Positions 37,362 to 46,456 of a DNA stretch of 64,000 nt are shown piece by piece. Origin of the DNA: Apibacter mensalis. Lineage in GTDB: Bacteria; Bacteroidota; Bacteroidia; Flavobacteriales; Weeksellaceae. The stretch's first letter is position 1. Every line of letters begins with the position of its first letter. A program made the translations under genes and the position numbers. The stretch covers positions 222,282-286,281 of the forward strand of contig NZ_LIVM01000002.1 of NCBI RefSeq assembly GCF_001418685.1, given 5' to 3'. Below the pieces are notes generated by a model. That model was not told the DNA's origin, did no database searches, and saw nothing but the letters and a program-made list of their open reading frames with translations.

Positions 37362-39689
37362 CTATTTTTTTATACCATATTTTGCGGTCCTTTCATCTTT
37401 AATTACTCCTTTCCAATTCAATCCGTATCCGAAGTTATATACATTCCCTTCAGTATCTTGATGACACTCCATATCAAAGGGTACATCTTCTTTCTGATTC
37501 TCTACAGTAAACATATTTGCCGGCATTTGTAATGGTAATAATCCGGATGGTTCATATTTACCGGAAATGATATCCATTACCGCTTGTTCACCAACACCAA
37601 AACGTGCGATGATCCCTTCCACCCTATTCTCAAATTCATTGAAGACCATAGGGCGGCTGATATTCGCTACTACTATTACCGGTTTGTCTTCCATTTGATT
37701 TTTAGTAGTTAGAATTGTTTGCAAATCCATTGCGTTGGATACGTTTACAGTTTTTCCTTTATATGAGCGGTCTTTGATAGAGGGGTCTATAACCGGATCA
37801 CCTGCAGCAAGACTATGATCCCGAGCATGGGTAGCTGTGTAGCTATTATATTGTAATGAAATAGGGACATATCCATTGCCTCCATTTTTTCTATCGTTAC
37901 CATCATAACCTCCACCATCATTATTGCTATAAGGGCTTGATACAAATACTATTGAAAAATCGGCTTTTTTAGGATCTTCTGTTACATTATAATATTTCTT
38001 TACTAATTCTAAATTTATAGGATAATCCAGACTAGAGGTTGACCAATCACCCCACCAATCTTTTGTAGATGGATAATAGTTCTTTGGAATAAATACGGTT
38101 TTTCTACTTTTAATCGGTAAAATATTGGCTTTATTTTTTAATAAAACTATTGATTTTATTTGTGCTTCATATCCTGCCTTCATAAATTCAGGATTTCCTA
38201 CTAACTTGGTACTTTCAGTCACATCTAAGTAAGGGTTCTCAAATAAACCTAATCTGAATATATTCTTTAAAAGCCTAACTGCTGATTGCTCGAAACGTTT
38301 TCTCATGAATGATTTTCCATGCTCCTTAAGTCCCATTTTATACGCTTCAAGAACGGGTTCTATATCATTATTACCTCCAAATTGATCCATCCCTGCCATT
38401 AAAGCAATATAGTGTCTCTGAGATATTGTTTTATTCTCAACGCCCCAAGGCTTTCCCTTAAATTCATCAGGGGTTTTACCTTCGTTTGCAGTAATTAACC
38501 AATCGGTACATAATACTCCATCATATCCAAACTTTTCTCTCAATAAATCAGTAATTATATATTTATTAAATCCATTAGCATAATTACTCCCGTCTTTTGA
38601 TTGATTATAAGAAATTGTATAATAAGGCATAACTGCTGATGCTTGGGAAGTTTTACCATCTAATTTGAATGCCCCTTCCACAAATGGTCTTAAATGAGTT
38701 TCAAAATTATTTCCAGGATAAACTGCAAATTTACCAAATGCCCAATGCCCATCACGCCCACCTTCTTCAGGTCCACCGCTTGGCCAGTGTTTTACCATGG
38801 CATTAACACTTTTGTATCCCCATCCGTCAATAATCTCATCTTTACCAAAAGATGTTTGGAACCCATCAATATAAGCTCTTGCCATATCTGCAGAAAGTTC
38901 AGGACTTTCTCCAAATGTCATATAAATTCTATACCACCTTGGTTCTGTTCCTAAGTCAATTTGTGGAGATAAAGCTGTTGTTATTCCCAATGCTCTATAT
39001 TCCTGTGCGGCAATATTTCCAAACTTACGCACAACAGAAGGATCAAAAGTTGCAGCTAACCCTAAACCGTCTGGCCAAATGGAAATATCTCCTCCTGCAC
39101 CGGCATTAAATTCCGCTTTTGTATTTCCGGTAGCCAATGCTGAATGTCTTGGATCTGAACTGGTATTTCCTGGAATTCCTAAGCCTATTCCTTCAACAAA
39201 AGCTTGCATTTGATTATTCCAACGAGCTGCGATTTCAGGACTTTTTACAGAGGTTATTAAAACGTGTCTCAAATTATCTTTTTTAAGAAAAGTTCGTTGC
39301 TCATCAGATAATACCCATGGTTGCTCACCGCTTAAAGAAAACGGTTTTCCATTATATTTCCCGGATCCAAATCCACTATCATTTGATGGAATAGCTTGAT
39401 GAATACTGTATAGCATTAATCCTGCTATTTGCTCCAATGACATTTTTTGAGCTAAATCTTTTGCTCTTTCATCAATGGACAATCTCCAATCTTCATACTT
39501 ATCAAGTTTGCCATTTTTATTAAGGTCTTTAAATTTCAATCCATCAATAGTTAAAATTTTTACTCCCGATAAGGGTGAATACCCTAACTTAACGCCATTG
39601 CCATTATCAACCACTAAAAAATTTAATTGCTGTGCTTTTGAAAAAAAAAGAGACAAGATTGTTAAAATTGTTAAAATCTTTCTTCTCAT
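37362..39689 (-). CDS. Glycoside hydrolase family 3 protein
   Basis: A 775-residue exported glycosidase. A signal peptide (to about residue 19, SKAQ) precedes a 12-residue EF-hand-like loop (Asp55 to Glu66, DLNKNGKLDKYE) before the TIM barrel, a feature of a Bacteroidota GH3 subgroup. Barrel motifs include VNAMVKHWPSGGPEEGGRDG and the nucleophile region GVLCTDWLIT. The second alpha/beta domain follows (SIVLLKNKANILPI) and then IARFGVGEQAVMDIISGKYE, GLLPLQMPANM. Family members are mostly beta-glucosidases or beta-xylosidases; the NagZ-type His-Asp dyad was not recognised, so a beta-glucosidase-like role is more likely. The ATG at 39689 is chosen because it starts the signal peptide; an upstream in-frame ATG at 39734 adds 15 residues. 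Confidence 0.9.
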   Translation of the reverse strand: MRRKILTILTILSLFFSKAQQLNFLVVDNGNGVKLGYSPLSGVKILTIDGLKFKDLNKNGKLDKYEDWRLSIDERAKDLAQKMSLEQIAGLMLYSIHQAIPSNDSGFGSGKYNGKPFSLSGEQPWVLSDEQRTFLKKDNLRHVLITSVKSPEIAARWNNQMQAFVEGIGLGIPGNTSSDPRHSALATGNTKAEFNAGAGGDISIWPDGLGLAATFDPSVVRKFGNIAAQEYRALGITTALSPQIDLGTEPRWYRIYMTFGESPELSADMARAYIDGFQTSFGKDEIIDGWGYKSVNAMVKHWPSGGPEEGGRDGHWAFGKFAVYPGNNFETHLRPFVEGAFKLDGKTSQASAVMPYYTISYNQSKDGSNYANGFNKYIITDLLREKFGYDGVLCTDWLITANEGKTPDEFKGKPWGVENKTISQRHYIALMAGMDQFGGNNDIEPVLEAYKMGLKEHGKSFMRKRFEQSAVRLLKNIFRLGLFENPYLDVTESTKLVGNPEFMKAGYEAQIKSIVLLKNKANILPIKSRKTVFIPKNYYPSTKDWWGDWSTSSLDYPINLELVKKYYNVTEDPKKADFSIVFVSSPYSNNDGGGYDGNDRKNGGNGYVPISLQYNSYTATHARDHSLAAGDPVIDPSIKDRSYKGKTVNVSNAMDLQTILTTKNQMEDKPVIVVANISRPMVFNEFENRVEGIIARFGVGEQAVMDIISGKYEPSGLLPLQMPANMFTVENQKEDVPFDMECHQDTEGNVYNFGYGLNWKGVIKDERTAKYGIKK

Positions 39690-39754
39690 ATATGTAATAT
39701 TTAAATTATTTTTTAAAAAGAATATTGTAAACATGTAAATTTATCGTGTTTTTA

Positions 39755-39762
39755 CAAATATA
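39755..39762 (-). promoter_or_regulatory. Candidate -7 promoter box of the GH3/TonB receptor cluster
   Basis: Minus strand TATATTTG, 66 bp before the GH3 ATG. It would be the head promoter for the cluster reading GH3, TonB receptor, and possibly onward to the sugar permease. Confidence 0.4.
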
Positions 39763-40307
39763 AATTAAATATCCTAATATAAGATAAATTATGGAAAATG
39801 TAGAAACATAGTACAATTAATATGTTTTTTAAATAAATCATTATCATATAATTAACAATATCACAATTGACTAATATCATATTTCAAAATGGTTATTTTT
39901 ATCTTAATTTAAGACTAAAATAAGGTATTCAATACTCTTTAATCTTAAAAATTTGACATGATAAAAGCATTTAATGCTAATTTTTTAACAATTTATCATT
40001 CTTACTTAGATAAAAGATTATAACTCACGTTTAATAAAATGAAATATGTTTATGTATTATTTTAACTTATTTTTTATATCCTATTTATATGATATAAATC
40101 AACTATTGATAAATAATTACTATTTTAATTATAACTTTTATTAATTTTAATATGTAAAGAAATATTTAATAACACTTATAATAATACTTATTCAAAGTAT
40201 ATACATTTTATTGTTTGCAATAAATTTACTGTACCAAACAATCAATACAACATAAATTTATTTGCATTTATTGAATATATATTTTTATAACAAATATTTT
40301 TATTTTG

Positions 40308-40315
40308 TACTTTTG
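40308..40315 (+). promoter_or_regulatory. Candidate -7 promoter box of the sugar kinase gene
   Basis: TACTTTTG fits TAnnTTTG, 31 bp before the ATG of the kinase gene. Confidence 0.4.
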
Positions 40316-40345
40316 ATACTATAACTAAAATTAAAAACAAAAAAT

Positions 40346-41206
40346 ATGATTCTTCTAGCAGATTCAGGTGCAACAAAGGCCGATTGGATTGCCATTGATA
40401 CTAAGGGTAATCGCATATTCTCTACACAAACTAAAGGTTTAAGTCCCGAAGCCATAAATAAAGAGGAAATGATTAAAAGATTAGATGAACGATTTGACAT
40501 TTATCAAAATAAACCAGCAGTAAAGAAAATATTTTTCTATGGAGCAGGTTGCGGAACTGATAATATGAAAGATATCGTTAAAAATGCTTTAACAGAATCT
40601 TTCCCCAATGCTGAAGAAATTGTTGTAGAAGAAGACACCTATGGAGCTGTCTATGCAACTACGCCTCCGGGAACTCAAGCTATTGTATGCATATTAGGTA
40701 CCGGATCCAATTGTAGTTATTACGACGGAGAACTTTTACATCAAAAAGTATTATCATTAGGATATTTTTTAATGGATGATTGCAGCGGAAATAAATTAGG
40801 TGCTGATTTGATACGAGCTTATAATTTTAAAACACTCCCTCATGAGTTATCAGTAAAATTATCTCAAGAGTATAATATGGACATAGATTTTATAAAAGAT
40901 AACTTGTATAAAAAACCTAATCCCAATGCATATCTTGCCACATTTGCAAAATTTATTATTCAAAACAAAGATCATGAATTTATCCGACAAATAATCGATA
41001 AACAAATACAGACTTTTATTGATTTTTATATAAAGCAGTATGATAATTGTACTGAAATTCCCATCAATTTTAATGGATCTATTGGTTTTTATTTAAAAGA
41101 TGAATTAGAAAGAAAATTGTCTGAAAATGGAATGAAAATGGGTGTAGCTATTAGAAGACCTATTGATGGATTGATTGATTACATTTGTACTCATAGGCTG
41201 ACTTAA
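40346..41206 (+). CDS. N-acetylglucosamine kinase-like protein (BadF/BadG/BcrA/BcrD ATPase family)
   Basis: A 286-residue ASKHA-fold kinase. The phosphate-1 motif LLADSGATKADW (residues 3-14) and the phosphate-2 motif ILGTGSNCSYYDG match GlcNAc kinases of the BadF/BcrA family. SLGYFLMDDCSGNKLGADLIR and INFNGSIGFYLKDEL carry the adenosine-site glycines. The enzyme probably phosphorylates N-acetylglucosamine or a related amino sugar with ATP in the cytosol. It diverges from the GH3/TonB receptor/sugar permease cluster, which fits a role in using the sugars released there. It ends at a clear terminator. Confidence 0.85.
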   Translation: MILLADSGATKADWIAIDTKGNRIFSTQTKGLSPEAINKEEMIKRLDERFDIYQNKPAVKKIFFYGAGCGTDNMKDIVKNALTESFPNAEEIVVEEDTYGAVYATTPPGTQAIVCILGTGSNCSYYDGELLHQKVLSLGYFLMDDCSGNKLGADLIRAYNFKTLPHELSVKLSQEYNMDIDFIKDNLYKKPNPNAYLATFAKFIIQNKDHEFIRQIIDKQIQTFIDFYIKQYDNCTEIPINFNGSIGFYLKDELERKLSENGMKMGVAIRRPIDGLIDYICTHRLT

Positions 41207-41233
41207 AATTTATGAATTTTAGTAAAAATTTTT

Positions 41234-41273
41234 AAACAGGAAATGTTCTTCATGTCATTTCCTGTTTTTTTTT
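41234..41273 (+). terminator. Intrinsic terminator of the sugar kinase gene
   Basis: AAACAGGAAATG (41234-41245) pairs perfectly with CATTTCCTGTTT (41256-41267), with a 10-base loop and a following T run. Confidence 0.85.
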
Positions 41274-41295
41274 AATAAGACTTTTAAATTAATTT

Positions 41296-41303
41296 TATTT
41301 TTG
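41296..41303 (+). promoter_or_regulatory. Candidate -7 promoter box of the SDR gene
   Basis: TATTTTTG (TAnnTTTG) lies 20 bp before the next ATG and just after a terminator. Confidence 0.35.
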
Positions 41304-41323
41304 TTTAGTATTAAACTTCAAAA

Positions 41324-42118
41324 ATGTCTAAAACAATTATAATTACAGGAACCTCTTCAGGAGTAGGATTAGCATTGGGAAATTATTTATATGAAAAGGG
41401 ATATAATGTTTACGGATTGAGCCGTTCTGTACCCACAAATGCAAATTTTTCAACAATTCCTACAGATATTACCCATGAAAAGGAAGTAGATGATGCTATT
41501 GACCAAATTCTAGCTAAAAATTCTAAAATAGATCTTTTAATTAATAATGCAGGAAGAGGTATGGTCGGGCCGGTTGAAAATGCTACAAAAAATGAAATTT
41601 TAAATTTATTTACATTAAATATTGCAGCCCCAACCTATCTTATTTCAAAGGTCTTACCAATTATGCGTAAGGTTAATAAAGGTAAAATTTTTAATATATC
41701 CTCTATAGGTAGTGAAATCGGTTTACCTTTCAGAGGTTTTTATTCCGGTTCTAAATCTGCCTTGGATATGATAACAGAATCCCTACGTTATGAGTTAAAA
41801 AATACAGATATAGAGGTATGCACCATTAATTTAGGAGATATACGTACCGATATAGCTGATCATAGAATTAAAAGTTCAATTTCAAATGTTTATATCAAAG
41901 ATTTTGAAAAAGTTTATACTCATATGAATAATGACGTAAATAATGGTTTAGCTCCTGATATTATTGCTCCCTTTATTGAAAAATTGTTTACCCAGGAAAA
42001 AAAATTAAAACCCCATTATTATTTTGGAACTGCAATTCAAAAACTATCCCGCTGGGTTAAACTCATGATACCACAAACGTGGTTTGAAAAAATTATAGCT
42101 AAATATTCCGGTTTATAA
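41324..42118 (+). CDS. Short-chain dehydrogenase/reductase
   Basis: A 264-residue classical SDR. The cofactor motif is TGTSSGVG (residues 8-15), the structural motif is NNAGRG, and the catalytic triad is visible as Ser in NISSIGSE and Tyr-Lys in FYSGSKSALD. The residue pattern after beta-2 (GLSRS) suggests NADP preference. The C-terminal segment is longer than usual and ends with amphipathic helices (IQKLSRWVKLMIPQTWFEK). The substrate is unknown. It is a single gene bounded by terminators on both sides. Confidence 0.9.
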   Translation: MSKTIIITGTSSGVGLALGNYLYEKGYNVYGLSRSVPTNANFSTIPTDITHEKEVDDAIDQILAKNSKIDLLINNAGRGMVGPVENATKNEILNLFTLNIAAPTYLISKVLPIMRKVNKGKIFNISSIGSEIGLPFRGFYSGSKSALDMITESLRYELKNTDIEVCTINLGDIRTDIADHRIKSSISNVYIKDFEKVYTHMNNDVNNGLAPDIIAPFIEKLFTQEKKLKPHYYFGTAIQKLSRWVKLMIPQTWFEKIIAKYSGL

Positions 42119-42122
42119 TAAC

Positions 42123-42153
42123 AAAAAACCTCTTTAAAAAAAGAGGCTTTTTT
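42123..42153. terminator. Bidirectional intrinsic terminator
   Basis: CCTCTTT (42129-42135) pairs with AAAGAGG (42140-42146), with A and T runs on the two sides. It separates the convergent SDR and dps genes. Confidence 0.85.
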
Positions 42154-42170
42154 GTGTACTCAATTTATAG

Positions 42171-42692
42171 TTATTTTGTTGAAGCGCGAAGCATCCATGC
42201 CATTGATTCATGTTGTTCCATAACTCCTGTTAAAAAATCACTTGTTCCATCATCATTATTTTTATCAGCAGTAGGTATAAATTCTGATCGAATTAAGCGT
42301 ATAATCGTCTCATGATCCTGACACAATTCCATCAGTATTGTTTTTTCATCTTCCACTTCTTCCCCATCATGTTCAAGTAAGTCTACAACTGCACTAAATT
42401 GTTTGAATGAACCTAATGCATAATGACCTAATTTTCTGATTCTTTCTGCTACTTCATCAATTATCTCTGCTATTTCTTTATATTGATCTTCCAATAATAA
42501 ATGTATAGATCTGAAATGAGGGCCTTCCACATTCCAATGAAATTTTCTAGTTTTAGTATAAAGAAAATATTCATTAGCTAGCAACCTATTTAGTCCATCC
42601 GAAACTAATTGCTTATTATCTTCACTAAGTCCTATGTTGGCTTCTATATGACTGACTTTTTCTGACACAGGTTTTTTGGTTTTTGTTTTCAA
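42171..42692 (-). CDS. dps: Dps family DNA protection / ferritin-like protein
   Basis: A 173-residue four-helix protein that oxidises and stores iron and protects DNA during starvation or oxidative stress as a dodecamer. The intersubunit ferroxidase centre is visible as His in KFHWNVEGPHFRSIH followed by the Asp and Glu of LEDQYKEIAEIIDEVAERI. The N-terminal 15 residues are Lys-rich (MKTKTKKPVSEK), which in other Dps proteins contributes to DNA binding. It lies 39 bp downstream of another ferritin-like gene, with which it probably forms a transcript. Confidence 0.93.
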   Translation of the reverse strand: MKTKTKKPVSEKVSHIEANIGLSEDNKQLVSDGLNRLLANEYFLYTKTRKFHWNVEGPHFRSIHLLLEDQYKEIAEIIDEVAERIRKLGHYALGSFKQFSAVVDLLEHDGEEVEDEKTILMELCQDHETIIRLIRSEFIPTADKNNDDGTSDFLTGVMEQHESMAWMLRASTK

Positions 42693-42731
42693 AATAAATT
42701 TATGTTTATGTTTATAATATACTTTGAAGAA

Positions 42732-43145
42732 TTACTGTAATCTTTTTAATCTATATAATAATTGTTGTATAGCTTCTTGGTAATCGTCAAATATGGACAA
42801 TGCATAATCATCAACAAATAATTCTCTACCATCTTGAAGTAATAGATAAAAATTCTCACAATTTTTAATAATATCTTTAGGGGTAGGAGTTTCTTTTATA
42901 GTGATTTCAATATCTCCAAATTGGGCATAAGCTGTTTCAACCAATCGGTCAATAATATCTAAAACTGAATCTATTGCCTGATCTAAGGCTATATGTGCAG
43001 CATAACTTCCTTTACCGGTTACCTGCCAATGGTACAATTTTAAACTACTGTTATATGAAAAAATTTCTCCAAAAAATTTACCTAATTTTTTGTTTTTTGA
43101 AGAGTCGTTGTAAGTGCTTTTCACTACATTTTGTTCTTTAATCAT
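42732..43145 (-). CDS. Ferritin-like four-helix protein, DUF5856-type
   Basis: A 137-residue protein predicted to be helical, with SLKLYHWQVTGKGSYAAHIA resembling the first iron-site helix of Dps (YHW followed by a second His) and ALDQAIDSVLDIIDRLVETA resembling its D-x-x-x-E partner helix. It lacks the length and the DNA-binding tail of Dps. It looks like a small Dps-related family found in flavobacteria (DUF5856-like); the assignment is from memory. Its gene precedes dps by 39 bp, so a joint role in iron or stress handling is plausible. It might co-assemble with Dps or act on its own. Confidence 0.7.
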   Translation of the reverse strand: MIKEQNVVKSTYNDSSKNKKLGKFFGEIFSYNSSLKLYHWQVTGKGSYAAHIALDQAIDSVLDIIDRLVETAYAQFGDIEITIKETPTPKDIIKNCENFYLLLQDGRELFVDDYALSIFDDYQEAIQQLLYRLKRLQ

Positions 43146-43314
43146 AATTTTAAATTTTTAGTCTTCTATTTATTACTATTAAATTTTTGGTTCGTAAACT
43201 ATAAAATACAAATATCAGACCTAAAGTATTTAACTCTATACTATTTTAATCAACCTGTATTATACTTGTTATTAAATTAAAGGAATTACTTGGTAATCTA
43301 CTTAATTTATAAAT

Positions 43315-43344
43315 AAAAAAGATCGCCCAACATTAGACGATCTC
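43315..43344 (-). terminator. Intrinsic terminator of pgi
   Basis: AGATCG (43320-43325) pairs with CGATCT (43338-43343); on the minus strand the stem is followed by a T run. It lies 25 bp after the pgi stop codon. Confidence 0.7.
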
Positions 43345-43368
43345 CTAGTTAAATGCTTATATATGTTT

Positions 43369-45018
43369 TTATCTCATTTTTTTGTACGCATTTATTAATC
43401 CATTAGTTGATGAATCATGAGTTGTAATTTTTTGATCTCCTGATAATTCAGGCAGAACTTTGTTTGCCAATTGCTTACCTAATTCCACCCCCCATTGGTC
43501 GAAACTAAATATATTCCATATTACTCCTTGCACAAATATTTTTTGTTCGTAAATAGCAATTAATTTCCCCAATAATTTGGGTGTTAAAATTTTGTACAAA
43601 AATGAATTGGTTGGACGGTTTCCTTCAAATATTTTATAAGGTTTTAGTTTATTTATTTCTTCATCACTTTTTCCTTGTTCTTTTAATTCTTTAATAACTG
43701 TATCTTCTGTTTTACCGAAAGCTAAAGCTTCTGTTTGTGCAAAAAAGTTGGAAATTAGCTTTTCATGGTGATCCGAAACTTGGTTCAATGTTCGGGCACC
43801 TGCAAAAAAATCACAAGGGATAAGCTTAGTGCCTTGATGTATCAATTGATAAAAGGCATGCTGTCCATTAGTACCCGGTTCTCCGAAGATTATTGGGCCT
43901 GTCTGATAATCTATTTTATCACCGTTTCTATCTATATATTTACCGTTAGACTCCATATCTCCTTGTTGAAAATAAGCTGCAAACCTATGTAAATACTGTT
44001 CATAGGGAAGTAAAGCAACATCTTCAGCTCCGAAAAAATTATTATACCATATACCCAATAAGGCTAAAATTACAGGTATATTTTGATCAAATTTTGTATT
44101 TCTGAAGTGTAAATCAACTTCATTCCCTCCCTCTAATAATTCGGTAAAATTATCGTAACCGACAGCTAAGCAAATGCTAAGTCCAATTGCTGACCAAATA
44201 GAGTATCTTCCCCCTACCCAATCCCAAAATTCAAACATATTATCTTTATTGATTCCGAATTGGGTCACTGCTTCTTGATTGGTTGATAATGCAACAAAAT
44301 GTTTTGCTACTTCGGACTCTAATTTAGCTGATTTCAAAAACCAATCTTTTGCCGTTTGCGCATTGGTCATGGTTTCTTGGGTTGTAAATGTTTTTGACGC
44401 AACAATAAACATAGTTGTTTCGGGATTTAACGGTTTCAGGGTTTCAACTATATGAGTTCCGTCAATATTGGATACAAAATGTAAATTTAATCTGGTTTTA
44501 TAATATTTTAATCCTTCTACTACCATTAAAGGACCCAGGTCAGAACCGCCGATTCCTATATTAACCACATCTGTAATTGCTTTTCCTGTATACCCTTTCC
44601 ATTCTCCAGAAATTACAGACTCTGAAAATTTCTGCATTTGTGACAAGACTCTATTTACTTTAGGCATTACATCTTCTCCGTTAATCAAGACCGGTGTATT
44701 TTTACGGTTTCTTAACGCTGTATGTAAAACCGCCCTATTTTCTGTCTCATTTATTTTATCTCCACTAAATTGCTTTTCAATAGCTTCTTTTACATGGGTT
44801 TCTTCTGCAAGCTGAATTAATAATTTCAAAGCTTTTTCATCTATTCTGTTCTTAGAATAGTCAAATAAAAGATCATTAAATTGAATTGAAAATTTTTCAA
44901 ATCTTTGTGGATCTTCATTAAACCACTGACGAAGGTGTTTATCTTTTATTTGGTCGTAATGTTCTTTTAATAAATGCCATGCTTGAGTTTCGGTAGGATT
45001 AATTTTAGATAATGCCAT
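43369..45018 (-). CDS. pgi: Glucose-6-phosphate isomerase
   Basis: A 549-residue enzyme interconverting glucose-6-phosphate and fructose-6-phosphate. Sugar isomerase motifs are clear: [31 protein letters not shown] (phosphate-binding Ser/Thr), [20 protein letters not shown] and [20 protein letters not shown] with catalytic Glu/His, then [13 protein letters not shown]. The length matches the large proteobacterial/eukaryotic-type PGI. It is a single gene with its own promoter box and terminator, and it supplies the glycolytic entry for sugars handled by the neighbouring uptake region. Confidence 0.97.
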   Translation of the reverse strand: MALSKINPTETQAWHLLKEHYDQIKDKHLRQWFNEDPQRFEKFSIQFNDLLFDYSKNRIDEKALKLLIQLAEETHVKEAIEKQFSGDKINETENRAVLHTALRNRKNTPVLINGEDVMPKVNRVLSQMQKFSESVISGEWKGYTGKAITDVVNIGIGGSDLGPLMVVEGLKYYKTRLNLHFVSNIDGTHIVETLKPLNPETTMFIVASKTFTTQETMTNAQTAKDWFLKSAKLESEVAKHFVALSTNQEAVTQFGINKDNMFEFWDWVGGRYSIWSAIGLSICLAVGYDNFTELLEGGNEVDLHFRNTKFDQNIPVILALLGIWYNNFFGAEDVALLPYEQYLHRFAAYFQQGDMESNGKYIDRNGDKIDYQTGPIIFGEPGTNGQHAFYQLIHQGTKLIPCDFFAGARTLNQVSDHHEKLISNFFAQTEALAFGKTEDTVIKELKEQGKSDEEINKLKPYKIFEGNRPTNSFLYKILTPKLLGKLIAIYEQKIFVQGVIWNIFSFDQWGVELGKQLANKVLPELSGDQKITTHDSSTNGLINAYKKMR

Positions 45019-45046
45019 AATAGATTTATTTAATATTAAATAGTAA

Positions 45047-45054
45047 CAAATTTA
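45047..45054 (-). promoter_or_regulatory. Candidate -7 promoter box of pgi
   Basis: Minus strand TAAATTTG, 29 bp before the pgi ATG and following the terminator of the upstream barrel-protein gene. Confidence 0.4.
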
Positions 45055-45077
45055 CTTATTTATCACATGTTTTCAAC

Positions 45078-45110
45078 AAAAAAACCTCTGAAAAAATCAG
45101 AGGTTTTTTT
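45078..45110 (-). terminator. Intrinsic terminator of the outer-membrane barrel genes
   Basis: CCTCTGA (45085-45091) pairs with TCAGAGG (45097-45103) around an A-rich loop, with A and T runs outside. It lies 25 bp after the stop codon of the barrel gene at 45135. Confidence 0.85.
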
Positions 45111-45134
45111 ATATTAATTTTTTGAATTTACTAT

Positions 45135-45782
45135 TTAAAAACTAAATTTTTTGGTCACTCCTACGTGAATAGATTTTCCAAAAGTTAGATCAAAATCTTT
45201 GCTTTTGTTATTATTTGTGTAATCTAAAGCCACGTTTTCTTTAGTATCATTCCACTCAACTCCTCCAAAAGACACATTTAAACCAAAGTTGTTTTTAAAG
45301 TTAATAAATAGAGCTGGCGCAAAATCAATATAGTATCCATATCCCCTAACTCTATTTGCCACTATCATGTCTGCCTCGTTGTAAATTGAATTACCAGGAG
45401 TTTTTCTACTATCTGAACGATATTGTTGATATCCTGCACCTAGATCTGCATACATACCAAAGGTTTCATTAAAAGGTTTATAATAACGAATAAAACCACC
45501 AACTTTAGTCTCATACGATTTATCTTGTATGCTTGAAGCTGAAATAGTAGCATTTGAATAAGTGTGTTTATCAAAAGATAAGCTGGTTTTAGCTCCCACA
45601 AACCAATTTTCAGCTACTTCGTAAGCTATTACCGGTGTGAATGTAACATTATTGGTTTTTTCATCATTATAACCATTTACTCTTTTAAGGCTGAAGTCTG
45701 TACCCAAAAGGATAGAATTCTTTTGAGCTTGTGTTGACAACACACTAAAAAGAGTAAGGGTTGCTATTATAATTTTTTTCAT
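45135..45782 (-). CDS. Outer membrane beta-barrel protein (OmpA/opacity-like)
   Basis: A 215-residue protein with a signal peptide ending at TQAQ (residue 19), then eight alternating hydrophobic strands typical of the small outer-membrane barrel family. The sequence after the signal (KNSILLGTDFSLKRVNGYND) and later YETKVGGFIRYYKPFNETFG, MYADLGAGYQQYRSD and PALFINFKNNFGLNVSFGGV align collinearly with the adjacent gene, so they are tandem paralogues. The final residue is Phe, the usual signal for BAM assembly. The function is unknown; such proteins are often structural or host-contacting. Confidence 0.85.
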   Translation of the reverse strand: MKKIIIATLTLFSVLSTQAQKNSILLGTDFSLKRVNGYNDEKTNNVTFTPVIAYEVAENWFVGAKTSLSFDKHTYSNATISASSIQDKSYETKVGGFIRYYKPFNETFGMYADLGAGYQQYRSDSRKTPGNSIYNEADMIVANRVRGYGYYIDFAPALFINFKNNFGLNVSFGGVEWNDTKENVALDYTNNNKSKDFDLTFGKSIHVGVTKKFSF

Positions 45783-45844
45783 GCTTTTTCTTTTTAATTA
45801 GTTAGATAACTTTCGTTTAAAAATTTTACTCTATAACTTTTGAA

Positions 45845-46456
45845 TTATAGTGAAAAGTTTTTAGAAATACCAATGTTGAACGCATTTCCAAAAGTTACAT
45901 CAACCCCATTTGATTTGTTTTTACTACCTTTTTCTTTTAAGTGGTTATATTCAACTCCACCAATGCTAAAATTCAATCCAAAATTATTTTTGAAATTAAT
46001 AAATAAAGCAGGGTTAAATCCGATGTAAAATCCATCTGCTTTATTTTCATATTTGGCTGATTTATCATATCCTTTAGTTTTTTCCTCTTTCCAACCTGCA
46101 CCTAAGTCAGCATATACTGCAAAGGTTTCACTTAATGGTTGTGAATAACGTATAAAACCTCCTATTTTTGAAGTCTTTGTGTCTCCATCAATTAATCCGG
46201 AATTTTGAAGAGCTTTACTATCTAAATCAGCTTTTGTAAAAGCAACTTTTGCACCAATGGTTAAGTTATCGGTAAATTGATATCCTAAATATGGAGCCCA
46301 TTCGTAAGTGTCCAATTTTTGTTTTCCTGAATTTCCTCCAAATTTGTTTTCGGTATGGTTGTAACCTACATTACCCCCTAATAAAATACTGTTTTTTTGT
46401 GCATTCATAGTTGATAATCCAAAAACTACTGCTGCAAACAACACTAACTTTTTCAT
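45845..46456 (-). CDS. Outer membrane beta-barrel protein (OmpA/opacity-like)
   Basis: A 203-residue paralogue of the next gene downstream, with signal peptide to MNAQ (residue 19). The conserved blocks KNSILLGGNVGYN, TSKIGGFIRYSQPLSETFA, VYADLGAGWKEEKT and PALFINFKNNFGLNFSIGGV are shared with it, while the surface-loop segments differ, as expected after a duplication followed by loop divergence. The space between the two genes is 62 bp, with no terminator seen, so they are likely cotranscribed. The upstream region is long and AT-rich. Confidence 0.85.
   Translation of the reverse strand: MKKLVLFAAVVFGLSTMNAQKNSILLGGNVGYNHTENKFGGNSGKQKLDTYEWAPYLGYQFTDNLTIGAKVAFTKADLDSKALQNSGLIDGDTKTSKIGGFIRYSQPLSETFAVYADLGAGWKEEKTKGYDKSAKYENKADGFYIGFNPALFINFKNNFGLNFSIGGVEYNHLKEKGSKNKSNGVDVTFGNAFNIGISKNFSL

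Larger units (their letters stand above)
39690..40345. other. Long AT-rich divergent promoter region
   Basis: About 650 bases without a gene between the GH3 gene and the divergent sugar kinase gene. It is extremely AT-rich. It contains a TAnnTTTG box for each side (39755-39762 minus, 40308-40315 plus). The roughly 545 bases between them have room for regulator sites, but no clear palindrome was recognised. Confidence 0.5.
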
